Positions 33,700-44,511 are shown, counted from the first letter of the stretch. The stretch: DNA of 64,000 nt from Colocasia esculenta (GCA_014218235.1 CM024755.1:39576713-39640712), one strand, 5' to 3'. Notes: generated from the letters alone by a model not told the origin. Numbers and translations are program-made.

Positions 33700-36600
33700 A
33701 TGGCGCCTAGGCGACGTCCTGCGGAGAGAGTGGCTGAGCAGGCGACTCGGCAGGAGGCTGGAGATGCCCCGCCACCTCAGCAGACGCATCCCTTGCCCCA
33801 GGACGCACACAGTGGTGTTGTTCCGCCACCACCACCTCCTCAGGCAGCTCAGGGGTTTGACTGGGCCCGGTTCTTTGAGGGGATGGCTCAGCTTGCGACT
33901 CAGCACCGTGACGTGCCGGCACCTCAGGGAGGTACTGGGAGGGTGCTGAGGGAGTTTTTGCAGTTCCACCCTCCTCAGTTTACGGGACAGCCAGATCCAG
34001 ACACGGCTCGTGCGTGGTTGGATGCCGTGGAGCGGACCTTCCGTTCCATGGAGTGTGTTCCCGAGGAGCGAGTGTTGTTGGCTAGCTACCAGTTGCAGGC
34101 GCAGGCGCTGGCGTGGTGGTCTTCTGAGTGGGAGACTACTTTTCGGTCTCGTGCACTTCGGCAGATTCCGTGGGAGGAGTTTGTCGCTTCGTTTGAGAGG
34201 GCCTTCTGTCCTACGTACGTCCGGACGGAGCGGTTGTACCAGTTTCTGGACTTGCAGTAGAGGGACTCTTCAGTGGTGCATTACCGGGCAAGATTTGTGG
34301 AGCTTGGACGCTATGCTCCGCAGATCATGGCGGATGAGAGTTTGAGGACTCAGTAGTTCGTGAGGGGCCTGAGGCCGGAGCTCAGGCAGGCACTGATAGT
34401 TGCGCGCGCCACTGACCTAGACGCGGCCTATCAGACTGCAGCGGCTTTGGAGGCTGACACGTTGCGGACCCTTGGTCAGAGCACGGAGGTTCAGGCGCAG
34501 GTGTTTCCAGTTCAACCATGGCAGCAACAGGGTGTTACTCAGGCGACTCCGAGGGTCACGACCCCCTACGTGTCCACTTCTGCAGGGACGTCAGCGAGGT
34601 CGGGATCTCGGAAGAAGTTTCAGCGGGACCGTAGGCAGGCGGAGCAGAGGCAGCAGTCGGTTGGGAGTGTTCAGCAGCCAGTTGGGCAGTCTGTGCAGCA
34701 GGTCCAGTGTTCTTTTTCTGGACAGTGTTACCGGTGTGACCAGGTGGGTCACATGGCGCGAGATTGTCCGTTGTTACCTCGAGCGCCGCAGCAGCAGTCC
34801 CAGTCGCAACCCAGAGTGCAGCAGCAGCAACATGTTCCTGTGCAGCAGCGTCAGCAGACTGGAGGTTCTGGTGGGTCGAGAGGTAGAGGCCGTGTTACCC
34901 ACTTGACTCGTGCGGACATGGAGGCGTCACAGCTAGTGGAAGGTACCGTTACTGTTTTTGGTTTTGCAGCCAGAGTTTTGTTCGATTCCGGTGCTTCTCA
35001 CTCGTTTGTGTCCGAGGAGTTTTTAGACTCCCTTGGTGAGCTGAGTTTGGGAGAGTCCGCGGAGTTGGTTGTGGAGTTGCCGACAGGGGACTATGTCCTT
35101 ACGTCCTACTGTCTCCGGGAGGCTCCAGTGTGGTTCCAGGGTCAGTGTTTGTCGGCCCGTTTGTTTGCTTTGCAGTTGCAGGACTATGATATTATTCTGG
35201 GGATGGATTGGTTGGAGAGGTACAGCGCAGTGGTAGATTGCCAGAAGAAGAGGGTGCACCTACAGATACCCGGGGGAGCGGCGTTCTACTTCCAGGGTAT
35301 TGTACCTTCTACTTCTCGCTTTTTGGTTTCTGCTTTGAGGGCAGCGAGGTTGCTTGCTTCGGGTTGTCAGGGTTTTCTGGTTTCGGCAGTTTCCCTTGAC
35401 CAGGTTGTGTCGGGAGTGGGGGACATTCCTGTGGTGTGTGAGTTCCCGGATGTTTTTCCGGATGAGTTACCTGGTCTGCCGCCAGAGAGAGAGATAGAGT
35501 TCTCTATTGAGTTAGTTCCTGGCACAACACCGTTTGCTCAGCCGCCGTACCGTATGGCACCAGCAGAGTTGAGAGAGCTGAAGAGGCAGTTAGTGGAGCT
35601 GTTGGAGAAGGGCTATATCCATCCTAGCTTTTCTCCTTGGGGTTCACCTGTTCTGTTTGTTCGGAAGAAGGATGGTAGCCTGAGGTTGTGTATAGATTAC
35701 CGGAAGTTGAACCAAGTGACCGTCAAGATAGGTATCCTTTGCCTAGGATTGACGATCTCTTCGATCAGCTTCAGTCAGCTCGAGTCTTCTCTCGGATTGA
35801 CTTGCGGTCGGGCTACTATCAGTTGCGGATCAGAGACTCTGACGTTGAGAGGACTGCTTTCCGGACCAGGTACGGGCACTTTGAGTTCTTGGTGATGCCG
35901 TTTGGGCTCACCAATGCACCAGCGGCCTTCATGGATCTGATGCATCGGGTGTTCCACCAGTTCTTGGACCAGTTTGTCGTAGTGTTTGTTGACGACATCC
36001 TGGTGTACTCCGTGTCGAAGGAGGAACACGCCGAGCACCTGAGGATCGTGTTACAGACGTTACATGAGCACCAGTTGTATGCCAAACTTGGCAAGTGTGA
36101 GTTTTGGCTACAGCAGGTTCACTTTTTGGGACACGTGATCTCAGGTGAGGGAGTTTCTGTGGATCCGGCGAAGGTCGAGGCAGTTTTGCAGTGGGAGAGC
36201 CCCAGATCTGTGTCAGAGGTGCGTAGTTTCCTTGGTTTGGCAGGTTACTACCGCAGGTTTGTGCGGGACTTTTCGCAGGTTGCAGCGCCCTTGACTCGGT
36301 TGACGAGGAAGGGAGTTCCGTTTGTGTGGTCGGACCAGTGCGAGCAGAGCTTCATGGAGTTGAAGCGGCTGCTTACGTAGGCGCCAGTTCTTGTGCTACC
36401 TTCAGGTGAGGAGGGCTTTGAGGTTTGCACAGATGCTTCAGGTGTTGGTCTGGGAGCGGTCCTGATGCAGGAGGGCCGAGTGGTGGCTTATGCGTCTCGC
36501 CAGCTTAAGCCCCACGAGGTGAGTTACCCGACCCACGACCTAGAGCTTGCAGCTGTAGTGTTTGCGTTGAGGCTGTGGCGTCACTACCTGTACGGAGTGA

Positions 36601-38321
36601 GGTTTGTGGTTCGTACCGACCACCAGAGTCTGAAATATGTGTTTTCTCAGCGGGATCTGAACATGAGGCAGCGTCGTTGGATGGAGTATCTGAAGGATTA
36701 TGATTTCAGCATAGAGTATCAGCCTGGAAAGGCGAATGTGGTCGCAGATGCCTTGAGTAGGAAGGCACAGATGAGTCATCTGATGCTTCGAGAGTGGCAA
36801 TTGTGGCAGTCTGCGGCAGAGGGGTCCTTCAGAGTTTCTTCCAGTCGTCAGCGTTGTGTGCTGGGTAGTTTGTTGGCGGCTCCCGCCATAGTGAGGCAGA
36901 TTGTTGAGGCTCAGCAGGCAGATCCCGAGTTGTTCAGAGTGCTTCTCCTTCCAGAGGTTGAGCTTTGTGAGGACGGGACTGTTAGGTTCCGGGACAGACT
37001 CTACGTTCCTGTTGAGGAGTCTGTCAGGAGAGCAGTGTTGCAGGAGGCACATGGTTCCAGGTACTCGATTCATCCAGGGTCTACCAAGATGTACCACAGG
37101 TTGAGGCGACAGTTTTGGTGGCCTGGGATGAAGAGAGACATAGCGGCTTTTGTTGCAAGGTGTTTGGTCTGTCAGCAGGTGAAGGCCGAGCACCAGTGTC
37201 CAGGTGGACTTGTGCAGCCGTTAGAGATTCCGGTTTGGAAGTGGGACCATGTGACGACCGACTTTGTGTGTGGTTTGCCGAGGTCAGCTGGAGGTTTTGA
37301 CAGCATTTGGGTTCTTGTGGACAGATTGACGAAGACTGCCAGATTCTTGCCTGTCAGGACTAGTTGGGGTGTGAGTAGGTTGGCTACGTTGTACGTAGAG
37401 CGGATTGTTCCTTTGCACGGAGTGCCGATCTCTATTGTGTCAGATAGGGATCCTCGCTTCACTTCTGGGTTCTGGCGCAGTTTCTAGAGGGCTTTGGGGA
37501 CAGAGTTGGCTTTTAGTTCCGCCTACCACCCACAGTCAGACGGTCAGTCAGAGCGGACCATCCAGACTTTGGAGGACATGCTTAGAGCTTGTTGTCTGGA
37601 GTGGCAGGTGTCGTGGACAGCTCACTTGCCGTTGGTCGAGTTCGCATATAACAACAGCTATCACTCCAGTATCGGCATGGCACCTTACGAGGCCTTGTAC
37701 GGACGACCGTGTCGCACTCCTCTTGACTGGTTCGAGGTTGGTGAGCGTGTTGTCACGGGACCAGAGTTGGTGCAGCAGGCAGTTGAGGTGGTGCAGCTGG
37801 TGAGGCAGAGGCTTGTGTCAGCGCAGAGTCGGCAGAAGAGTTACGCAGATCAGCATAGGCGACCGCTCGAGTTTGAGGTAGGGGACCAGATGTTTGTTCG
37901 TGTGTCCCCTATGAAGGGGGTGATGAGGTTTGGTAGGCGTGGGAAGTTGAGTCCCCGCTTTATTGGGCCCTTCACCATTTCTGAGCGTGTCGGGGGTTTG
38001 GCGTACAGGCTTGAGCTTCCGTCAGAGTTGGCAGCAGTTCACGACGTGTTCCACGTGTCGATGCTGCGGAGGTACCTTGCTGACGAGTCTCACGTTCTCC
38101 TGAGTTCAGAGTGGTCAGAGGTGACTACTGTGTTGTCAGTGCCAGAGTTTACGTTGCACATTGAGGGTCGCCGAGTTCAGAGGTTGAGGAACAAGGCTAT
38201 CCCGTTGGTTCGTGTAGTGTGGCAGCGGCACTCAGGCGGTGAGTCGACGTGGGAGAGAGAGGACGAGATGCGCGAGCAGTTTCCGTTCCTCTTTGGTGAG
38301 TCTTCTTCCTTTGTTGTTTGA
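33700..38321 (+). pseudogene. Chromovirus C gag-pol polyprotein (multiple breaks)
   Basis: One original frame from MAPRRRPAERVAEQ (ATG 33700). Gag core AWLDAVERTFRSMECVPEER; CCHC CYRCDQVGHMARDC; protease LFDSGASHSF with intact DSG; RT FVDDILVYS; RNase H CTDASGVGLG...ADALSR; integrase HHCC and D,D35E; chromodomain-like tail VRVVWQRHSGGESTWE. Breaks: TAG at 34258 and 34354 (both CAG in B), a one-base deletion near 35727 (AAGATAGG for AAGAATAGG), TAG at 36378 (TCG in B, TTG in A) and TAG at 37485 (CAG in B). All frames after the deletion agree, so there are four nonsense mutations and one frameshift in an otherwise well-kept polyprotein. Confidence 0.93.
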
Positions 38322-38337
38322 ATTTCGGGGGCGAAAT

Positions 38338-38355
38338 TCTCTAAGGGGGGAGGGC
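38338..38355 (+). promoter_or_regulatory. Polypurine tract, chromovirus C
   Basis: TAAGGGGGGAGGGC directly precedes the 3' LTR, as in A and B. Confidence 0.75.
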
Positions 38356-40222
38356 TGTAACGTTTCGGGTTTTCTTCTCGGATCCTTGTCGAGTCTGGTG
38401 GAGTTCTGTCGGGTTGACGGCAGGGGTGTTGTCGTTTACCTGTGGTTAGCGGCCAAGGGTTGGACGTTGACTGTGCGTTGGCATCGATAAGGTTGACGTT
38501 TAGCTGTTATGAACTTAACGGCTGTCGATCTGGACGTTGACTGTGTGGCGGTTCAGTAGGCGGCAAGGGATCTTGACGTCTACTGATCCGGCCTGTTCAA
38601 ATAGGGCAGGCCGAGAGCAGGTTTTCCTTTTCTCCTTCCCTTCTCTCCTTATCTTCTTTGATTTCTGTTGCGTTCCACTTCTCCTGGTGATTGACGGGGG
38701 TTCGTGGAAGGTCTTCGTTGCGTGTGGCGGCGGTAGTTCGGGCGGGAATCGCGGCGTTTCGGCGTATTTCACGCGGATAGCTCGGGGGGTTCCGGCGCGA
38801 TTCGCGTCCATTGAAGGTTGTTCTTGGCGTTTAGAGGTAGGGACTTAACCCCTTTAACCCTCCCTGGTGGATTAGCATGCTAAATTGCAGTAGATTACAT
38901 GTTAATTTCGTTTTAGGGTTTGGGTTGAGCATGTTGGGATTTTTGGGTGTTTTGCACAATCCAGGTGATGGATTGTGGTTTTACCGATTCCCAGCAATGT
39001 GTATGATTGTGAGGAAGAGTTTCCTCCCCCCTCCCCCCCCCCCCCCCCCCCTTTTGTGCCTGATTGGTGTTTTGGCCTGGATTTGTTGATCTGGTGCCGT
39101 TAGGGTTGCTGAAGCTGATGATGTTAACATCCACATCTGTTGACGTTAATATCATCAGGTTTGAGGTAAACGACAGGATCCATTGTCGTTGACTTCTTGT
39201 TGACGACAAAGGGTGGCTGTTTACATCTTGCGTTGGCGGCAATCGATGTTGCCGTTAAGCTCTTGTGGTCCAGCATGCCTTTAACAGTGTCGTGGTGTCC
39301 GCCTGTTGACACAGTTCACCAGACATCTGAGTGTGGCTCTATCTGAGTGTACTGGGGGTTGACAGTGTTGAGACGTGACTGTGTTTCCGTCTGTTGTGCG
39401 CGTGTGGCGTTACCGCGTGCTGTTTTTGTTGTGTGACCTAGACGCGGGTGCGACTCCATCTAGATGACTGGCGTGTGGGGGTCCTCCGCCGGTGAGCCAG
39501 GGCGTTGAGAGCGTCTCCGTTCTGTGCGTACTCCTTGTGGTGGTTTTGAGCCGGTCTCCGTGGAGCCCCTTCTCTACCGCTAGGTCGGGCATAGGGGAAA
39601 AGCGGTCGTGGACCAGACGTTAGAGAGAGCGTCTGTAGTGTGCACACGTGGCTGGGGTTGCGAGACTCTGTGGCGACGGGACGCCGAGCTACAGACCCTA
39701 GCTGAGTCCTACTTGCTGTGTTGTGTGAGTGTGTGTGTTACTGAGCCGCGTGGTTTACAGTTTTAGTGCACTCCTGTTGGGAGAGCTGCGTAGTTGTCAC
39801 TGGTTTCAGTTGTGTGCGAGGTGTATTTACTTTCTGTCTTTACTTACCGCACTTTAGTACTGTTTCCGGTGGGGTTGCGTTTCCCTACTGGGTCTCTCTT
39901 TCGTGAGACTCACTCCCTTCCCTTTCAGGTGCGTCGTCGACTCCCGTTCCAGGCGAGTCGAGTCACTCTGGTGCGCGTGCGCTCTAGCTGCTGTGAGTAG
40001 TACTTTTTGTGTACTTTGTGTACTCTGTACCTGTTGAGGTCTCTGAGTTGTACATGTTATATTTCATATAGTGGAATGTTTATTGTACCTTGGTGTGTAT
40101 CTTTTTATATATAGTCTTCTCGGACGTTCTTTTCTTACCCTTCCAAGCTTGTCTCGTGGGTTAGCGGGTCAGAATTCGGATTACTGGTCGGGTACTGGTA
40201 ATGCGGATTCTGGGTCGTTACA
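38356..40222 (+). repeat. 3' LTR of chromovirus C (1867 bp)
   Basis: Pairs with 31729-33551. Contains the hairpin at about 39110-39160 and a poly(C) tract near 39028-39050 whose length differs from the 5' LTR. Ends at GGGTCGTTACA followed by TSD GTACT. Confidence 0.93.
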
Positions 40223-42654
40223 GTACTCCTTGCATTCTTCACCAGCCTTCATGTTATCCCATGCATTCTTCAAAAGCCTTCATCTTATCCCATGCATCAT
40301 GTATGTATGTATGTACATTCTTTACAGAAGTACTTCAAACACGCATGACGCTTCTTTGGAAACCACAAAACCGTCCCACTTACCAAGAAGCAGTCTGGAA
40401 TTGTTCGACCGAGGAAAAGGAGCGGTCTGCAACGTACCAATCTTGACGCAATATTGTGTAGGTAGAATACATCCAGTAGGACAAGTCTTCATAAGCAAAG
40501 ACCAATTGCAGATGGAGCTGACAACATACGCGATCGTACGAGGATTTAACTGGAAATATTTGAAGAACGACTCTGTGCGATTAACTGTACGGTGCTATGT
40601 AGATGTTTGCCCATGGCGCCTTCATGCGTCCGTCGTTCGTGAAGGTCCAGAATTTGCAATCAAGAGTCTCAACAACATACACAGTTGTGGGTGTGACATT
40701 ATGAGCGATGGACATCCTATGACATCTAAGAAGTGGGTTGCAAATACTGTGAAGGGGAAACTAGTTGATAAACCCACTTATTGAGCAAGTGAAATGATGA
40801 GAGACATATGTCGGGATTATGGTATCTTCATCCTTTATCATCAGGTATGCCATGATTTCAATTGTAACACATCACGACCTCTACTGTAATGTATACAATG
40901 ATAACTGTAAGTCTCTGACCCTTGTATTGTAACAACTATAATCATATACTATAAGGGTCTATATTGTAACAACTGTAATCATTTCAAAGTATACTATAAC
41001 AATCTATGCAGGCCACTGTAAAGTATAAGGACAAGTAGTGTAACAATCTAACATACCATGTATCATCATATCAATAGGCATGGTGGGGCAAAGAAGTTGC
41101 TGTCAGTTCTCTATACGGAGATTTCAGTACAAGCTATTATATGTTGAACTGGTACAACGAACGTGCATTACAGTCAAACCCGGGATCGGTTTTGTCTCTA
41201 GAAGTGGACCCGGAGACACAACGTTTCAAATGCTTTTTCATATGCTTCCAGGCATCTGCATATGGGTTCGAAGTTGGTTGCCGACCTATGCTCTTTTTGG
41301 ACGGAACTCATATCAAATAGCATAGAGTACAAGGGGTTATACTTGCAGCAAGTGCCTTAAATGGTAACAATGAGCTATTCATTGTAGCATACTCCATCGC
41401 AGATTCGGAAACATATGACAACTGGGTCTGGTTTCTACAAAATTTGAAAAAGACATTACTCTCAGATAGAAGGATCGCCTTCCTATCAGACAGGGGGAAA
41501 GGTCTGAAGGAAGCGATTCTTGACATATTTCCAAATGATCATCACAGTTACTGTTTCCAACACATCATGCAGAACTTCAACGACCAATGTGCAGGGAAAT
41601 ATGCCACCCCTTTCAAAAAATTACTTAGACAAATCCTCCAGCGCATTGCCTATGCTGTTATTGAACAAGAGTACCAAGACGCAATGATGGCAATGGAGCT
41701 TAATTCTGCTGATGCCAAAGAATGGGTGCTCCGAAATGATGTTGACCACTGGTCCCATGCTCGTTTCCCGGGACAAAGGTTCGCCTCTTCAAATAGACAA
41801 GCAATATATTCTATTACATTATGCCATTTATGTTCTTATAGTTGGGCGTTGCATGTCTTATAGTAGCAGATATAAGCTATTACAATAAGTATTATCTTAC
41901 AGTTACAGATATAAGCTATTACAGAACGTGTTAAATATGGTTACAGTATGTAGTGGACACGTGTTACAGATATATGATGTTAACCTAATTTCCTTTACAT
42001 TGTCTAACAGGATTGGCGAGTTATACTCTAATTTGGCAGAGTCATTCAACAATTAGATGCATGATGCGCGAAGTCTACCAATACTACAAATGGATGACAA
42101 AATTAGAGTTCAAATGATGGAAATGGCTGCAAAGAGGAAAATTGATGCAACCTTGTGGGATACACCATACTGTCCTAAAGTATAAAAAATCATCGAAAAA
42201 AACCTTCAAGAAAGGAGAAGCTTAGTAATCTGTCATTCAGACAGAATCAAATTTGAGGTTATTGAAAGTATGAAGACGTACGCCGTAGACCTCCATCTAC
42301 AAACATGCTCCTGTGGACACTGGCAACTTGTGAAGATTCCTTGCAACCATGCATGCGCAGCAATTGGTAGTAACAAGGAGGTCGTTTCTTAATATGTTTC
42401 AGCATTTTACAATACAGAAGTGTACAGGGATGCATACGAAAGAAACGTTCAACCTATCCCAACATTTGACATGCCGGATCCGCCTCAACCATCAGATGTT
42501 CTCATCAAGCCACCGGCAACAAAAAGGTTGCCAAGAAGACCGAGAAAGAGGAGAATCATGCGTATATTTATTCAAGGTTCAAACAAATAGGTCACAATCA
42601 AAGAACTTGTAGCAACCCACCCCACAATCCTGAATGAATTTAAATCTTCTATAT

Positions 42655-43240
42655 TTGTTACAACAGAAGATCGTCCTGATATTCCACAATATGTAAGTGC
42701 ATACAAGGCTTACATTTGTTACAGTTCGAGCACTGTCTACTAACGTTTTCTGTTACAGTATACGTAATAAAATGTTACAGTTTAAGAACTACACTGTTAT
42801 AGTTTGAGCACTACACTCTTACAGTGTTACAGTTCGAGCACTACACTCTTACACGATTACAATTCAAGCACTAAACTCTTACAGTTCGAGCACTACCACG
42901 TTACAGTTGGAGCACTACACTTTACACTGTTACAGTTCCAGCACTACACTCTTACACTGTTACAGTTCGAGCACTATACTGTTATAGTTCGAGCACTACA
43001 CTGTTACAGTTTGAGCACTACAGTGTTACAGTTCGAGCACTACACTCTTACGGTTCGAGGAATACACTGTTACAGTTCGAGCACTACACTGTTCCTCTTC
43101 TCCACCACACTCTTTCACTATTACAGTTGGAGCGTTACACTTACGATTCGAGCACTACACTCTAACCTACACTGTTACAGTATACGTTATAACATGTTAC
43201 AATATTCAGTTATTTTGATTATAGTATAGATAGTAGCATG
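42655..43240 (-). repeat. Right subterminal GTTACAG array of MULE C
   Basis: Short units of the type TTACAGTTCGAGCACTACACT, about 20-30 bp apart, repeated many times. It is the reverse complement of phrases in the left array, so the motif is inverted at the two ends like the TIRs. Confidence 0.88.
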
Positions 43241-44114
43241 TTACAGTATGTTATTTCTAACATGTTGAGTTTGCATAATAGAGAGCACATACAAGCACAC
43301 AGAAGACTGCATAAAACGAAAATATATTGCATAAACAAGCCATGTTACAATAACTCTCTAAACTCCATAACCCGACCAGTTGGTGGAGGAGGGAGGGGTA
43401 GAGGCAGAACGGGTAGGGGAGGGAGGGGAGAAAGAGATGTGTTCTACCCTAGGGCCGATGTCAGGGAGGATGTTGGTGAGGCCCTTGCTGCCGTACAGCT
43501 GAGAGGCTTTCTGTAAATCCATCATCCAGCCGGTGTAAAAATCGTCCCAATAGTCGGGGCTGAAGGTCGGTGGCGGCGAAGGTGGAGCCTGTGGTACCGG
43601 TGAGGCAGGTGCCTTGCCATCCCTGTGGGGAGCATGGTTAGATGAAGACATCTGTAAATAAAGAGGAAGAAGATGAGCAAGAAAGTTAGGAAGAAGAAGA
43701 CTCAGAGAAGCTTGTGAAGGATAAGTATGCGGCCCTGGGTTCCTTTTTATAGTTGTGAAGAACGGTTCACGAGCGAAAGACCTTTATAAGTGATGTCAAT
43801 GGTTGCTGTAATTGTGCTCGGCACGCTATGTAAGAGCAACTTCCCATCGATCAGAGTTCACGGACCTTCCAAAGGAAAGAAGAGTGAGTGTCGAGGCAGA
43901 CGTGGGATTCGAAAGGACTGAAGGGTAAGACAAGAATGGGAAAAAGTGACGGATGCAAAAGAGATGAAAATCGTGGGTCGAGGGTCATAAATGGTGACGT
44001 CTGAAAAGTAGGGACTGGAAATTAAACTGGGCAAAAAGTAAGGACTTTACGTCTACTAGTATTCTGACAGGGACGAGGAAAAAAGTACCACCCTTTGACA
44101 GGACTTTACGTACA
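43240..44114 (-). repeat. Right TIR of MULE C, outer end truncated
   Basis: Reverse complement of the left TIR with its own intact ORF (43358-43651) and a TATA box (minus strand, about 43744-43751). The outermost ~20 bp (AAAAATTAATTAGGG) are missing. Instead TTTGACAG is followed by GACTTTACGTACAG and then the direct repeat at 44115. Confidence 0.88.
43358..43651 (-). CDS. TIR-borne small protein of MULE C, intact 97-aa copy
   Basis: The only unbroken copy of three in the window. It starts MSSSNHAPHRDGKAPASPVP, has a conserved centre (SPDYWDDFYTGWMMDLQKAS, then LYGSKGLTNILPDIGPRVEH) and a Ser/Pro tail. No signal peptide, membrane segment or known domain. It reads into the element, towards the 3' end of the transposase gene. 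Upstream on its strand are a TATA box about 100 bp away and TTTACAG immediately before the ATG, so the ATG may lie just after a 5'-UTR intron. The centre is kept in all three copies, including those with stops. The product is unknown; it could also be an exon captured from a host gene. Confidence 0.55.
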   Translation of the reverse strand: MSSSNHAPHRDGKAPASPVPQAPPSPPPTFSPDYWDDFYTGWMMDLQKASQLYGSKGLTNILPDIGPRVEHISFSPPSPTRSASTPPSSTNWSGYGV

Positions 44115-44511
44115 GTGTTCTAATTTTGGTTTTTGAACGACTTGGAGATGGAACATTGACAAGCTTTTTAAAAGCTTGACATCTAATAATGGGTCATCTG
44201 ATAATATAAAGTTAGCCTCCTCTGTTATTTTTTTATTGGTTCATTTGTTTTTACAAATCTTCCAAATTAAGCTACAAAAAGTGTAGATCTAATATTGATT
44301 GAGCCCCGCCCTTAATTTCTTAGAAAAAAGAACGATGATCGTTTCTGCACAAAACATAATATGCAGTTCGATGAGAGCCATCTTGAGTTGATACCAAAAA
44401 AGATGTGTAAACTTCAATTTCCGATGAGTATTTTGAATAAAGAAAGGTTTGTTAACTCTTAACGGTGCGACTATTATATATCTACGTCGATCGTATCAGT
44501 AGATTTTAAAA
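44115..44511 (+). repeat. ~400-bp direct repeat, right copy, abutting MULE C
   Basis: 397-bp partner of 24851-25251, same orientation. It starts at the first base after the filler at the MULE right end and ends AGATTTTAAAA before unrelated DNA. Confidence 0.92.

Larger units (their letters stand above)
31729..40222 (+). mobile_element. Chromovirus C, complete 8.5-kb element nested in MULE C
   Basis: LTRs are 31729-33551 and 38356-40222, PBS 33554-33565, gag-pol 33700-38321 and polypurine tract about 38338-38355. TSD GTACT is at 31724-31728 and 40223-40227. It belongs to the same family as A and B but a different subfamily: the LTR starts TGTAACGTTTCGGG and differs in U3. The two LTRs differ at about 5 of the first ~240 bases, plus a ~46-bp deletion in the 5' LTR near 33080. 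Insertion point: four bases past the GT of the transposase intron donor. Confidence 0.95.
31342..42640 (+). pseudogene. MuDR-type transposase gene of MULE C, split by chromovirus C
   Basis: Exon 1 (31342-31719) codes for a PB1-like N-terminal domain (FGDQSFVIFIGRD...DDGDVQAMFDL) and ends at a GTACGT donor. Chromovirus C lies in that intron. Exon 2 (~40328-40844) has the MuDR DNA-binding domain (VGQVFISKDQLQMELTTYAI...RLTVRCYVDVCPWRLHA). Exon 3 (~41078-41804) has the DDE core: FLDGTH (Asp 41300-41302), LSDRGKG (Asp 41489-41491), DAKEWVLRN (probable Glu). Exon 4 (~42012-42640) has SWIM CSCGHWQ...IPCNHAC. In-frame stops are at 40782 (TGA) and 41318 (TAG), and twice in exon 4 (CAA to TAA against MULE A, near 42182 and 42390); the zinc-knuckle end is frameshifted. 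Clearly a decayed transposase. Confidence 0.88.
25252..44114. mobile_element. MULE C: TIR-type Mutator-like element with Ulp1 gene and transposase
   Basis: An 18.9-kb unit (about 10.4 kb without chromovirus C) bounded by long terminal inverted repeats (25252-~26215 and ~43240-44114). The order is TIR with inward ORF, CTGTAAC array, Ulp1-like gene (minus), central spacer, MuDR-type transposase (plus), GTTACAG array, TIR with inward ORF. Ulp1-carrying MULEs are known (KAONASHI in Arabidopsis, CUMULE in melon). The divergent gene order with ORFs inside the TIRs is noteworthy. The right end lacks the outermost ~20 bp present at the left end. Both main genes are broken, so this copy is not autonomous. 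Confidence 0.9.
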
